Positions 30,066-40,347 of a stretch of DNA of 64,000 bases are shown here, in pieces. Both the position numbers and the translations under genes were made by a program. Below the pieces are notes generated by a model. It was given only the letters and a program-made list of their open reading frames with translations, ran no database searches and was not told the origin of the DNA. Origin of the DNA: Sacculina carcini (Eukaryota > Arthropoda > Thecostraca > Sacculinidae); contig OU696585.1 of NCBI GenBank assembly GCA_916048095.2, forward strand, positions 4,465,145 to 4,529,144, read 5' to 3'. The stretch's first letter is position 1, and each line of letters begins with the position of its first letter.

Positions 30066-31843
30066 CAGATCAGATCAGATGAAAAGTTGAGGGTTAGCCT
30101 TTGCAACGGCCCCTCTTCGCTCATATTTGTATCACTTAATAGCAATATGTTCGTCCTGTTCGTCCGTTCCGTGTTTCTATTATGTTTTTATTCCATTCTC
30201 CCTTTTCTTCCTCCTTTTCCAAAAACCATACAACCCCTCTTTCACCTTTTCCATTTCTTCCTTGTTTTCAAACATAAACAATGCTCTTCCTATGGCTTCT
30301 TCAGCTGTCTCTCCCTGTCCGCTCAACGCCCCTACCTTTTCCCTCAGATATGCATATCCCTCACACTTCAACATAAAATGCTCTAAATTTTCATTTTCAT
30401 TTTCGCACATCGGGCATTTGTTTTCTTCTGTCCACACCCTATTGTTTAGTTGCATACAATTTGTTCGAGCCCTAAAAAAAATTTCTGATGCCGGTTTATT
30501 ATCATACATGTAGTCTACCTTTCCTATTTCGTCTCTATATTTCCTATATATTCCCAAGGTTGACTTTTCCAACATTCCTTCCTTCCATTTCCTCGTATCC
30601 CATGTCTTCACCATCCTATTCACTTCCGATCTTGTTGCATTTTCTAATGTTTTCCAGGTTATTCCGGTGTCTTCCATAATTTTCCCCACATGTCTACTCC
30701 ATATGTCTTCCCTATCTTCTTTTCCATTCCTCATCAGCTTCTCAACTAGATCATTTCTTCCTCCTTTCAGCGTGCTGTTTATATAGCTGAACTTGTTCCT
30801 TGCCATTCTTGCTTCAAACGATGCTGCGCCTATTTCTCCCCTCAAACCTTCCTGTGCTGTATATCGGCTGCCTCCCAAAATCACTCTGTACACACTATTT
30901 TCTATGCTTTGCAGTTTTTGTATTTCATTCCTGTTAAATTCCACTACACTTGTTCCATACAGCAGGGACGGTAATACTATAGCTTTCCAATAAGTCTTGC
31001 CTATCATTACTTTATTGCAGCTCCTCATAATTACACTGTATGTCAAATTCGCCATCTTCCTCGCCTTTGTTATAATCTGTTCTCTGTACTCCTGAAAACA
31101 ATCTTTCTTATTACAAACTGTCACCCCCAAGTATTTGATGCTATTGGTCACCTGTATACCTTCTATTTCTTTCATATCCTCCCTTGTGTTGAAAACTATG
31201 AACCAACTTTTTCCTTTGTTTATTTCCAATCCGAATTCCGCACTTACTTTGATCAGATTCCTAATATTTAAGCTTGCTTGTTCTTTATTTGTTGACATCT
31301 GTAATCCATCATCTGCGAAAAATAATGTATTAATTTTTACCTCTTTATCCTCGTATCCACAGCCATTGTTTTCGAGTACGCTTAAAATCATGTACGTCAC
31401 CAGTTTGAATAATGTTGTTGAGCATGTGCACCCTTGTTTTATTCCGTTCCTCACTTCTACCTCTATATCCTCGCTTTTACCCGTTCCTATCAATGTTCTG
31501 TCATTCTCGTATATTCGTTTCACGCATTCTATTATTTTACTGTTTATTTTATATTTCATCATTGCCTCTAATAATTTTTCCCTCCTCACACTGTCATATG
31601 CCTTTTTAAAGTCTATTGACGCTACATATAACTCTTTTCGCCTTTGGTATGACTTCCTTATGCAATATTGCAGTACAAATATATTATCTTCTATTCTTTT
31701 GCCCTTTGTGAATCCCGTCTGCTCGTCCTTCTCAGCCTCATTTCTTCTCATGTGGTTATTTATCCTCTCACTAATAATTCGCATGAATATCTTATAAGAA
31801 ACATCTGTTAATGTTATTGGTCTTAAATCTTTCGACTTAAATA
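30066..31843 (-). mobile_element. 5'-truncated LINE in the TIR tip
   Basis: Flanked by the 7-bp duplication GCGACAT (30059-30065 and 31844-31850). Removing it plus one duplication copy gives a left terminus that mirrors the right terminus of the DNA element perfectly, which proves the boundaries. The minus-strand 3' tail is a short tandem CTGAT repeat. The endonuclease and N-terminal RT are missing. Confidence 0.88.
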
Positions 31844-31850
31844 GCGACAT
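30180..31850 (-). CDS. LINE reverse transcriptase, 5'-truncated (open frame 556 aa)
   Basis: Open from the truncation point to a stop. Blocks: DLRPITLTDVSYKIF, EQTGFTKGKRIEDNIF, YVASIDFKKAYDSVRR (catalytic Asp), NGIKQGCTCSTTLFKLV, INTLFFADDGLQM (catalytic pair), GKSWFIVFN, IKYLGVTV, and a C-terminal zinc-like motif CPMCENENENLEHFMLKC. The ATG comes from the target-site duplication, so it is not a genuine start. The clade is uncertain. The continuous frame over 550 codons suggests recent insertion. It is not a functional gene without its 5' part. Confidence 0.88.
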   Translation of the reverse strand: MSLFKSKDLRPITLTDVSYKIFMRIISERINNHMRRNEAEKDEQTGFTKGKRIEDNIFVLQYCIRKSYQRRKELYVASIDFKKAYDSVRREKLLEAMMKYKINSKIIECVKRIYENDRTLIGTGKSEDIEVEVRNGIKQGCTCSTTLFKLVTYMILSVLENNGCGYEDKEVKINTLFFADDGLQMSTNKEQASLNIRNLIKVSAEFGLEINKGKSWFIVFNTREDMKEIEGIQVTNSIKYLGVTVCNKKDCFQEYREQIITKARKMANLTYSVIMRSCNKVMIGKTYWKAIVLPSLLYGTSVVEFNRNEIQKLQSIENSVYRVILGGSRYTAQEGLRGEIGAASFEARMARNKFSYINSTLKGGRNDLVEKLMRNGKEDREDIWSRHVGKIMEDTGITWKTLENATRSEVNRMVKTWDTRKWKEGMLEKSTLGIYRKYRDEIGKVDYMYDNKPASEIFFRARTNCMQLNNRVWTEENKCPMCENENENLEHFMLKCEGYAYLREKVGALSGQGETAEEAIGRALFMFENKEEMEKVKEGLYGFWKRRKKRENGIKT

Positions 31851-32493
31851 GGCCCAAGATGCGACAGCGACGCTTACGACGCGTTTAAGGCATTCAATGC
31901 CTTCACCGAATATTTATTCCTTCACTGAAACTTGTAGGGTCTGTTATTATCTGTTATGAAATTGCATTTGTTGTTTGAATAGTCTCTTGCTGTCATATTC
32001 TGAGTTCACATTGATTTAATACGTCTTATTGGGGCCTTTATTTACTTAAATGCTTATTCTAGTGTCTTATTTTCCTTGCAGTGGAAGTTGTAAGGACCCA
32101 TTCCATTGTTTGTTGTGTTTTGTTGTGGGAATGGTTTTGATAGCTGTTTGGTTTGTTAATACCGCAGGTGCTTGATTGGCTAAACTGATGAGCGCACGTT
32201 TATTTTCTGCTGCCTGTTGTTTTCGGCAATCTTTTAGCTTTCTCTTGTGTGCTTGTTCTGGTGTTGATATTTCTGTATATTGTGTGTATATACGTGTTTG
32301 CTACATTGGATTCATTCTATTTATTCTTGCCGTTGATTATTTGTGCTCGCATATGTGGTTATATGCGCTAAACGAAATATATTATTGCTTGATTGGTCTT
32401 GTTGGTTAGTACACGAGTTAAACTGTTATTCCTGGTGGTGGGCTTTATGTTGGTCAAACGGTGACGTGATTGATACGAGTGCCGAGAAAGTAT

Positions 32494-32628
32494 TTCTGTG
32501 CTGGCCGTGACTGCGAAAACCCGTGTGGTGGCCGGACCTGCGGTGTGCCAGCCGGGGCCGTCAGGCTTTGCCCCCGCAAAATTACACGCGAACATAGCCT
32601 TCTCTACTGATGTGTTTAAATGCGTATG
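32494..32628 (+). mobile_element. SINE, truncated, inside DNA element copy 1
   Basis: Contains the family body (GGCCGGACCTGCGGTGTGCC, GGCTTTGCCCCCGCAAAATT) and tail TGTGTTTAAATGCGTA, without the tRNA head. The same insertion is in copy 2 at 51815-51953, so it was present before the two copies separated. Confidence 0.8.
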
Positions 32629-33179
32629 GTCAACAATCTATATATGGTCAATATGTGGATAAAGTAGGCTACGCACACTAAAAACTATTGAAGTTCTTTT
32701 AATTTAAAATCACTACTCTGGGGGATGTGAAGGTATATTTACAAACATCGCTGCCCTCTTCAATAATCAAACATCAGATTCTCCAGTGGGTGTCCAAGTT
32801 CAAACTGCATGGTTAGTATAACACGTGTTCAGCATCAACCAATCTTATTCTACTCAGATTAGTGTTGAACACAATAAGTGTGTGTGTGTGTATGCTCGAA
32901 TTTCGTCCACGAGAAGCAGGTCACAGCGAGCAGCGTGGCAGCTATGAGACCCCGCCTCTGAGCGGATTATACTTTCCATAGTGAAGGGGAACCTGTAGTC
33001 ATTGTGGACATGGACATCTGCATTCCACTCTGCTAGCCCCGTGACAGAACAAGATTTGATTTAGTAAGAAATGGTGATGCTTTGATTGTAAGGCGAGCTG
33101 TAAATCAGCCATGCATTGTCAGAAAACAGTCACTCAAGAGACACTTCGACAGTCAACAATAAAAAAAAATGGGCTGATA

Positions 33180-33490
33180 ACATAAGAGATACTCGGGGTA
33201 TATGTGGACAGCCAACTATTATGGAGCGTACAAGTCGCCCAAGTTGTTCGCCGCTGCAAGGCAATCATAATAGCACTGCTGGAATTTCGTCGTACCCTCA
33301 CCCCGGACATCACCAGTAGAATTATTGAGGCACATGTATTCCCACGGCTTCGATACTGCTTGCCGGTGTGGGGAGGCTGCGGCAAGACGCTGCATCATAA
33401 ACTAAACAGTGTTTTTCGCTTTGCAGCCAGAGCGGTTGATTGTCTCCATCAGTTCGATCATGTCTCACCGACTTTGAGGCGACAAAATTC
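33180..33490 (+). pseudogene. LINE RT C-terminal fragment
   Basis: The frame 33204-33485 reads VAQVVRRCKAIIIALLEFRR...PRLRYCLPVWGGCGK...FRFAARAVDCL, the post-palm region of non-LTR RTs (R-YC-P-W pattern). It is preceded by an A9 run at 33161-33169. Present in copy 1 only; copy 2 has different sequence there. Confidence 0.65.
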
Positions 33491-33767
33491 TTCAACTTCC
33501 ACTGCAACGAAAATAAGACACCAGAGTAAATAAATAAATAAGCACTCAAGTGAGTAAAGGCCCCAATAAGACGTATTAAATCAATGTGAACTCAGAATAT
33601 GACAGCAAGAGACTATTCAAACAACAAATGCAATTTCATAACAGATAATAACAGACCCTACAAGTTTCAGTGAAGGAATAAATATTCGGTGAAGGCATTG
33701 AATGCCTTAAACGCGTCGTAAGCGTCGCTGTCGCATCTTGGGCCATGTCGCATCTTGGGCCGTCACA

Positions 33768-34038
33768 CCTCCAATGACGAACCAGAACGTGAATCTTTCG
33801 CGCTACAATTGTATTCAGACGGATTTAGGATTCGAGAAAATGATTAGAAAGGATATAGTTATAACGGAAGTCTCTGGTAAAACCAAGGAAGAACCAAGCA
33901 AAATTTCATAAATATGCCGACCAGAAATGAATGAAACTCAAATGGTAAAAGCAATAAAATATCGACCACTATACAAATGCTATATTTGCTATATATGCTA
34001 TATATGCTATATTTGCTATATATTTGCTATATAAGGCT
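33768..34038. other. Flank and LINE-tail microsatellite
   Basis: 33768-33965 shows no feature. From about 33975 to 34043 runs an irregular tandem of GCTATATTTGCTATATAT units; the same motif resumes at 38415-38432. It is the 3' tandem tail of the LINE fragment at 38428-39745, split by element D. Confidence 0.65.
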
Positions 34039-34043
34039 ATATG

Positions 34044-34420
34044 TGTATTTGAATGTAAGCACGAAAAATAAAAAAGAACAAGAAAGCACAATTCCACACG
34101 ATCACACCGCAACACAATGCACTAAATACTACTCTCTCCACCGAACAACACTCTAAGCCACTGCACAAAACACCACACTCTCACTTCACCAGTAACGCAC
34201 TGCCCAACATGCACGAGCGACCGTTGACTCCGGGCGGATACCACCCGCGCATGCATGCACTCATAGCTCGCGCTTATGCAACGCAGCTACCTCCGCGCGC
34301 GCATACAACAACGTACACAAAATCACACTCCCACGTACGCACACAAATACACATGCACGCACACACAATTATATATAGTACAAAATACAATACCATGCAA
34401 TACACAATAAACACAATACA
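34044..34420 (-). repeat. Element D 3' LTR (377 bp)
   Basis: TGTATTTGAATG to CACAATACA on the + strand; the same as 38038-38414. Confidence 0.95.
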
Positions 34421-34443
34421 TATCCCCCTGATTCTAAGAATCA

Positions 34444-37401
34444 CTATGCCCGATTAGAATTATACACAACATAATCATTGAACCGCGCCGGACGCTGACT
34501 CTGTCGCTGTGGTCGCGTCTGCTGCTGACCGCTACTCGCCGGACCAGCCCCGGCAGTCCTCTCACCGTACACCATGACGGCAGGCTCGCCGTCGTCCGCC
34601 ACGTCACCGCTCGCCTCGACCAATGAGTTCGTGCCGCCACCGTTCTCCGTCTCCGCCCGTGGTCTGACATCACCCACGTGCCTGTTGATGCCATCGACGG
34701 CGACAACGAGGTCTGACACGACACTTGTGACGGTACCCCTGCGACCGACAGCATCACACCGATCTCCGCGCTGCCTCACCCAGACAGGATCGCCGACCTC
34801 ATAATCGCAGCCACGAACAGATGTGCTGCGCTGTCGCGGGAGTTCATCACGCATTCGCACTCTGTATCGATACACACAATCAACAGGTCTGCGACCGGCG
34901 TCATCGCTTGGCGTCAAATTGTGCAGCATCACAGCCTCTCTCACACTGCACTGTTTCCTCGCAACAATGGTCTTCACTGTCCGATGCGACCTCTCCGCTA
35001 TGCCGTTTCCTTCTGGGCGAAAAGCACACCGATATCGAATGTTCACACCCCAACGTTCCATCGCCCGCACAAAAACCTGTCCACGAAAAGATGTGTCGTT
35101 GTCCAGAAGTATCTCATTTGGGGGTCCACGCTCACTAAAAATGTCATCGAAAATGTCCGCCACTTCATCGCTGCTGCGAGTGCGAACCTTGCGCCAGAGA
35201 GAAAACCTCGAAGGACCACAATCGATGACAGACACATACAACAAATCACGCACATGCACAAAATCTGCTGCCAGTCGGTGCCAGTTTTGATTCACGCTCA
35301 GATTCCCGTGTCTCCATTTCACTGAGGCCGGACAAATCGAATTACAGATGTCACACGACCTCACAACATCTGCGACTTCCCGCTCGCTCACGTAAAGCTT
35401 TTTCCTCCGGCAAAAGTACCGCGTTCGGTGGATGCCCGGATGTCCGGCGTCGTGGTGAATCTGCCGGATGCGAGGACGCACGTCAGTCGGTTCAGCACCT
35501 GCGGCACACACTGATTTGTCCTGTTTCAACCAGTGACCAGGCACACGAGTCAGGCAATCTGCTTTATTCCTCTCAGACGCCACCTTCATTACTTCAACAG
35601 TCAAGTTGTACTCGTCCAACAATCCACCAATGATCTCTAGTCGGCGCCTGATCAACAACTCACTACAGGCAGCTGTCCTGAGACGTTCTTTTGCCGTTAG
35701 AAGTCCTCTGAGCCATAAATGCACCGTGGACGAATCTGTGAAAACCCGAATTTTTCGAAATTTGAGCTTGATCGCCAGGCCAAGCCCCTTTATCACGGCC
35801 TCTAGCTCACTGAGGTTTATGTGGTGGCTGTCTCTTCTCAACCAGCAAGCATCTTCCACTGTCTCGCCATTCACCTCAACCAACGCACCAATGGCAATGT
35901 TGCTAGCGTCCAACCATACATTCGCCAAATCATCATCGATCTTCCACACGCCTCTCACGGGATCGCTATGCTGCAGTTTCGACATCACCTCGTTCACATG
36001 ACTATTGATTGCTGAGTCACAAATCGGTTCGTCCCAGCTGTTTGTCGCCTCGGATGCAAGTCGCTTGATGTACGAAGCGGCAACTCGCAACCAGCCACCG
36101 ACAGGATAATGCGACACCAAAGTACTGCACAAAGAAAACACGACTCGTCTCGTGAGCTGTTGCGGACACTCACCCACAGCATTGTCCCTTTTCCACATCA
36201 ACTTGCCAGACTCTGATGAAAACACGTGTAAGCCGAGCACACGTGTTCCGTCAGAGAGCTTTTGAATCTCCTTCGATTCAAGACCGTACTTGGCAAAGTG
36301 CTCCTTCACTGCTTCGGGTGACACAATGTTTCCATCAATGAGGACATCGTCAACATATGCCGATGTACCACGCCTTATCTGGTCGTTTTGTGCCATCACC
36401 GAGTCAACCACCGTATGCATGATCATGGGCGCCTCACTCAACCCGAATCCAAGCCTGGTCAAGCAGTACAGCACACCATTGAACTTCACCGTCTGGAAAG
36501 GCCACAACGAACTGTCCACTGATATCTGCAGGTAGGCTTTCTTGAGGTCCATGATAAACACATTGTCTCCCTTCATCCGCCATTCCCTCAGCTTCTCATT
36601 GCATACGTCAGCATCTGCAGAATGAGTGTCAATGTGTTTATTTAATTCTCGGAAATCAAGGACCGGTCTCACTTTGTTCTTGTTCTTTTGGGTCACTGCC
36701 ATCAGAGGAATTAAACAGCGAGCAGGCCCATGTACACTCTCATCATAGGGAGTCAACCATTTGTTGCTGATCCACTCATTTATCTCTCTGTCAAATGCCT
36801 CCTTGGCGTGTTGCCTCACATGATATTGTGCAGTTTCGTTTGTCAAACGATGAGGCTCGTGGTCGTCAAGCCACCTCCACTTGCAAGTCCACATGTTTTT
36901 AACTGCATCAAACCGTGCCTCATGCCCAGGTTTTGACTCAACAATATCACCAGCCGCAGCACAGTATGCGGCCTTAGCACTCACTTGAAAACGCACCCTA
37001 CCGTCAGCACTTACACAAACACCCCCCAGCGCTGATATGGCGTTCATTCCCAGAATCGCATCATATCCCATCGGCTTGTGCTGCACAACAAGGGCCTTCA
37101 CCACAACTGACTGTTGCTCGACACTCACACAACATTCACTAACACCCGAACAGTCAAAGCTCATGCCACCCAGAGTATTCACATGAGTCGTTACTGGTGT
37201 CCATGTTTTACAAACACCGCTCCACACAATACAGCGAGAACAACCGGTATCAACAAGCACATAAGACTCACGTTGATCAATAAACACAGTGACTGAAGGA
37301 AGCGCCTCATTGCTCACTGAGGAGAGGGTGCTGGCGCTGACGAGCCCTCTCCTTCCTCGTTTCCCTGACAGTCCTTCGCCATGTGACCCAATTTGGAGCA
37401 A
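34444..37401 (-). CDS. pol: Element D Pol (protease, RT, RNase H, integrase)
   Basis: An open frame of 985 codons in the -1 frame relative to gag; the used part starts after the slip site at 37361-37367. Open-frame numbering: protease DTGCS 51-55; RT Asp285 (MDLKKAY) and YVDD 349-352; RNase H Asp498, Glu532 or Glu534, Asp556; integrase zinc region with His650, His654, Cys683 and Cys686; catalytic Asp713, Asp767, Glu803 with 35-residue spacing. Between RT and RNase H lies the block SLCSTLVSHYPVGGWLRVAASYIKR-like segment, which B also has (SLCGKMIGHYPVARWLRIA). The tail has RPARFNDYVVY. No stops. Same functions as in B. Confidence 0.93.
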   Translation of the reverse strand: MLQIGSHGEGLSGKRGRRGLVSASTLSSVSNEALPSVTVFIDQRESYVLVDTGCSRCIVWSGVCKTWTPVTTHVNTLGGMSFDCSGVSECCVSVEQQSVVVKALVVQHKPMGYDAILGMNAISALGGVCVSADGRVRFQVSAKAAYCAAAGDIVESKPGHEARFDAVKNMWTCKWRWLDDHEPHRLTNETAQYHVRQHAKEAFDREINEWISNKWLTPYDESVHGPARCLIPLMAVTQKNKNKVRPVLDFRELNKHIDTHSADADVCNEKLREWRMKGDNVFIMDLKKAYLQISVDSSLWPFQTVKFNGVLYCLTRLGFGLSEAPMIMHTVVDSVMAQNDQIRRGTSAYVDDVLIDGNIVSPEAVKEHFAKYGLESKEIQKLSDGTRVLGLHVFSSESGKLMWKRDNAVGECPQQLTRRVVFSLCSTLVSHYPVGGWLRVAASYIKRLASEATNSWDEPICDSAINSHVNEVMSKLQHSDPVRGVWKIDDDLANVWLDASNIAIGALVEVNGETVEDACWLRRDSHHINLSELEAVIKGLGLAIKLKFRKIRVFTDSSTVHLWLRGLLTAKERLRTAACSELLIRRRLEIIGGLLDEYNLTVEVMKVASERNKADCLTRVPGHWLKQDKSVCAAGAEPTDVRPRIRQIHHDAGHPGIHRTRYFCRRKKLYVSEREVADVVRSCDICNSICPASVKWRHGNLSVNQNWHRLAADFVHVRDLLYVSVIDCGPSRFSLWRKVRTRSSDEVADIFDDIFSERGPPNEILLDNDTSFRGQVFVRAMERWGVNIRYRCAFRPEGNGIAERSHRTVKTIVARKQCSVREAVMLHNLTPSDDAGRRPVDCVYRYRVRMRDELPRQRSTSVRGCDYEVGDPVWVRQRGDRCDAVGRRGTVTSVVSDLVVAVDGINRHVGDVRPRAETENGGGTNSLVEASGDVADDGEPAVMVYGERTAGAGPASSGQQQTRPQRQSQRPARFNDYVVYNSNRA

Positions 37402-38015
37402 TTATAACATCGTATCCGATATTTCCTTTTGGGGCACTCTCTACTCAAATGACCATTCTGATTGCAAATGTAGCATTTTCGAGGTGAAAGCGACCCGGCA
37501 TTGGCGGCTAGACAGTTTGATGGGCTTTTTGTCATTTGTAACACCATGCGAGTTCTGCTCGTAATATCACTCAACGACAGAGACTCTGACACTGTGCTTG
37601 CACGAATACTGGTCGCCACGTGATCGGGTAGGCCATTTACAAATGCACATATCAGCAGATTATCGGATACGCCACCGAATGAAACAGCGAGTTTTTTCAA
37701 ATCTGCTAAATATACGTCAGGCGACTCACCTTCTTGCAGACGACGACTGGTGAACAGGGCGTATGCACGGAATCTGTCCACTCCAAACGCCGAGAACAAA
37801 GCGCTGCGAGTCCCTTTCGCACAACGGCGAAGTTCATCCGGCAGTTGGGACCACACAACAAACGCGCCTTTTGAGAGACGTAGTGGCACTACGCTCATCA
37901 CATCGACGCCTTTGAGCTGACACATCATCTCCGTGCGAGTCCACCATTCCACAATGTCACTCTGACCATCAAATTCTGGTATCACGCGAGCGTCGAAACC
38001 ACATGAAGACTCCAT
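37314..38015 (-). CDS. gag: Element D Gag
   Basis: 233 residues from ATG 38015 (MESSCGFDAR), 10 bp inside the primer site. Capsid-like region 10-160 with AFVNGLPDHV, then CCHC knuckles at 181-194 (CYICNQNGHLSREC) and 203-216 (CYNCSKLGHMAKDC). The slip codons Gln217-Gly218-Asn219 follow the second knuckle directly, as in B. The open frame extends upstream into the LTR, but I chose the first ATG after the primer site. Confidence 0.92.
   Translation of the reverse strand: MESSCGFDARVIPEFDGQSDIVEWWTRTEMMCQLKGVDVMSVVPLRLSKGAFVVWSQLPDELRRCAKGTRSALFSAFGVDRFRAYALFTSRRLQEGESPDVYLADLKKLAVSFGGVSDNLLICAFVNGLPDHVATSIRASTVSESLSLSDITSRTRMVLQMTKSPSNCLAANAGSLSPRKCYICNQNGHLSRECPKRKYRIRCYNCSKLGHMAKDCQGNEEGEGSSAPAPSPQ
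37322..37367 (-). promoter_or_regulatory. Programmed -1 frameshift signal of element D
   Basis: Heptamer G GGA AAC at 37361-37367 in the right phase (gag codons CAG GGA AAC), 5-nt spacer, then a perfect 9-bp stem AGGAGAGGG (37347-37355) with CCCTCTCCT (37322-37330) and a 16-nt loop. The stem sequence differs from that of element B while position and design are the same. Confidence 0.85.
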
Positions 38016-38025
38016 TTTTCGTAAG

Positions 38026-38037
38026 GGCCGGTTAGCT
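38026..38037 (-). promoter_or_regulatory. Putative primer-binding site of element D (tRNA-Ile 5'-end type)
   Basis: AGCTAACCGGCC in element sense, directly against the 5' LTR, identical to the site of element B although the flanking sequences differ. Complementary to nucleotides 1-12 of eukaryotic tRNA-Ile(AAU). Confidence 0.6.
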
Positions 38038-38414
38038 TGTATTTGAATGTAAGCACGAAAAATAAAAAAGAACAAGAAAGCACAATTCCACACGATCACA
38101 CCGCAACACAATGCACTAAATACTACTCTCTCCACCGAACAACACTCTAAGCCACTGCACAAAACACCACACTCTCACTTCACCAGTAACGCACTGCCCA
38201 ACATGCACGAGCGACCGTTGACTCCGGGCGGATACCACCCGCGCATGCATGCACTCATAGCTCGCGCTTATGCAACGCAGCTACCTCCGCGCGCGCATAC
38301 AACAACGTACACAAAATCACACTCCCACGTACGCACACAAATACACATGCACGCACACACAATTATATATAGTACAAAATACAATACCATGCAATACACA
38401 ATAAACACAATACA
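38038..38414 (-). repeat. Element D 5' LTR (377 bp)
   Basis: Reads the same as 34044-34420. Confidence 0.95.
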
Positions 38415-38427
38415 ATATGCTATATAA

Positions 38428-39745
38428 TTATGCTTTCATTAGCAGATCGTATTTCTGTAGAAGACTTAATACCAATTTTATAATGTCAAGCTGAGTGCAG
38501 TCTAAAATGTTTGAGATGCTAAAATCGATGGTACGGGAGTCGCAATACGAAATCAGTGGTCTGCGGCCCACAGCGTATTTTCCGCATTCCAACAGGATAT
38601 GTTCCACTGTTAGACGAACACCGCATCTCTCACACTGTGGAGGTGGTCTTCCCTCTAAAATATGAGCTTGGGTCAGGTATGAGTGGCCAAACTGCAATCT
38701 CGCTAGCTTCTTTTCTAGTTCACGGGGTATTCCATTATCTAACCAGTGACCTGAGTCAGCCATCTTGCCGTAAAAATATCGGTTTCGTTTTGCTTCCCAT
38801 TCGCATTTTTTATGTTTAATGAAGAATGGTTCCACCAATTGTTTCACCATGGTCCTGTTGAATGGATATGGAGTGATGACGGGTTCTTGCAACGACTCTT
38901 TAGCTTGAAGGTCGGCCTCAACATTCCCACTTATCCCCATATGCCCTGGGATCCATGCAAATTCACAAGAGTTGCTTGTGCGTACGATCCGACTATATAA
39001 GCTAAGGATTTGCTCGTGCACTGGATCATGGTCCATGAGATGAAAGATATATTCCAGTGAAGATTTAGAGTCTGTCAAAATCAGTGTTTTGCTGTAATGT
39101 TATTCTTCCGCTATGTATAGAGCCCTGGAAATGGCAAATAGCTCAGCATGAAATACGGAGACGTAGGATGGAAGTCTATATCGGTGTGTTGTCTCATCGG
39201 TTGTATTTGCAATATAGACGGCACATCCGGCTCTGTCGTTGTCTTTCGAACCGTCGGTATAAATGTGAACAAAATCACGGAACTTGTGAAGCAGCTCTGT
39301 TGTCAAAGATTGGACGACAACAGGTGGTACGAAGTCTTTTGGCTCTGAAAACAAGTGGCTGACCCTCGGTACTGATAGCGTCCATGGGGCATGCGTAATG
39401 TGTTCCCGTGCAGCGCAGTCAGCCGACGGTAGAGCGATACTGAATCCATCACAAGCTTTGCTGTTTTGTATATAAACTTCTTCACTCGCCTTCTCCTCCT
39501 TCCTACTAACTTGCCCTCCTACAGTGTAGCGAGCGACCTTCCAGTCGTCGTCCTGTACCTCTTGTTTCTCCTCCTGCTCTTCATGAGTCAAACTGGTCAG
39601 CCAAGTCATTCTACTTTTCTGCTCCCCGTCTTTACAATCAACTTCCTCCTCATGTCCTGAAGCAAAAATCATACTCCTCATTCTCTTCTGCTCTGCAAAA
39701 TTTTTTGCTATCTTTACCCACACCTCTAACTCCTCCATTCCGACA
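38428..39745 (-). pseudogene. I-type LINE fragment: RNase H and C-terminal zinc motif
   Basis: One frame, interrupted by a single TAA at about 39100, contains VHIYTDGSKDNDRAGCAVYI (first RNase H Asp), FHAELFAISRAL (Glu), TDSKSSLEYI (Asp), WIPGHMGISGNVEADLQAK (last block), and then CERCGVRLTVEHILLEC. An RNase H after the RT is the hallmark of I-clade and related LINEs. The RT part is missing directly upstream; a related RT fragment is at 40690-41663. The tandem tail of this copy hosts element D. The stop makes it non-functional. Confidence 0.85.
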
Positions 39746-40289
39746 GCACTAAATCTTGTTCTCTCTACATTCGTTTTTCTTGGTTACCAGTGTTAATCTA
39801 TGATGTGATGTGTGATGTTGTTGGTAGCCATAGCAACCGGTAACAAGGAGTCAGAAGCTGACTTATTATAGCGCAAGCACAGAAAATGTGGCACTGGTTC
39901 ACTATATATTTTCCGCACAGTCTAGGTTGTCTAACAAGATTCAGCGTTGATAAAACGCCGTGCGATTAGTGTAGCGCGGGAGCAGAAGCTATGCGTGAAG
40001 AGTGTCGCTGCTGAATGAATAGTCTGCACGAGCGATATCGAATAATGTTCTGCACTCGTTTAGACCGATATCAAATATCGCTGAGCTCACCGAAAGTTGC
40101 CCCCGGCAATAGCACGAACTTGCACTCGTTGTGGTGGAAGAGCGTGTGTGTGTGTGTGTAGAGCGTGTATATGTGCAGTGCGTGTGTAGGTGCAGAGCGT
40201 GCTGCGCTTGGCTAAACTCAAAGGGGTATCCTGGAGCGCAACACGTACATAGAACAGAAGGATACATACTAATATATACACTTACACAA

Positions 40290-40347
<58 letters not shown>

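Larger units (their letters stand above)
30043..33767. mobile_element. Long-TIR non-autonomous DNA element, copy 1
   Basis: Outer ends are TGTGACGGCCCAAGATGCGAC (30043-30063) and its exact complement (33747-33767). An inner repeat of GGCCCAAGATGCGAC follows on each side, and inverted repeats extend about 240 bp inward (31851-32094 with 33500-33744, sharing GACGCGTTTAAGGCATTCAA). No transposase. The inside carries a SINE, a small RT fragment and a LINE in the left tip. A possible 4-bp duplication CCTC flanks it (30039-30042, 33768-33771). It is related to 46016-52974. The superfamily is not identifiable; a MULE or Foldback-like type is possible. Confidence 0.8.
34044..38414 (-). mobile_element. 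Gypsy-type LTR retrotransposon D, intact
   Basis: 4371 bp, target duplication ATATG (34039-34043 and 38415-38419), two 377-bp LTRs that I read as identical, gag and pol in overlapping frames with a -1 shift signal, a purine tract AGGGGGA next to the 3' LTR and a 12-nt primer site next to the 5' LTR. Same organisation as element B but clearly a separate family (LTRs unrelated, proteins diverged). It looks recently inserted and competent. Confidence 0.95.

Noticed and set aside
31844-31850. ATG at 31850 as a genuine start of the LINE RT
   Set aside because: It lies in the target-site duplication; the frame is only open by chance across the truncation point.
30047-31867. A 16-bp target duplication (GGCCCAAGATGCGACA) around the LINE at 30066-31843
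   Set aside because: The longer match is explained by the doubled tip of the DNA element. With the 7-bp GCGACAT as the true duplication, the left terminus becomes the exact mirror of the right one.
34044-38414. Elements B and D as BEL/Pao elements
   Set aside because: Some blocks between RT and RNase H are unusual for Gypsy, but domain order alone does not separate the two groups, and 5-bp duplications fit both. I kept Gypsy-type as a cautious label; a tree of RT domains would decide.
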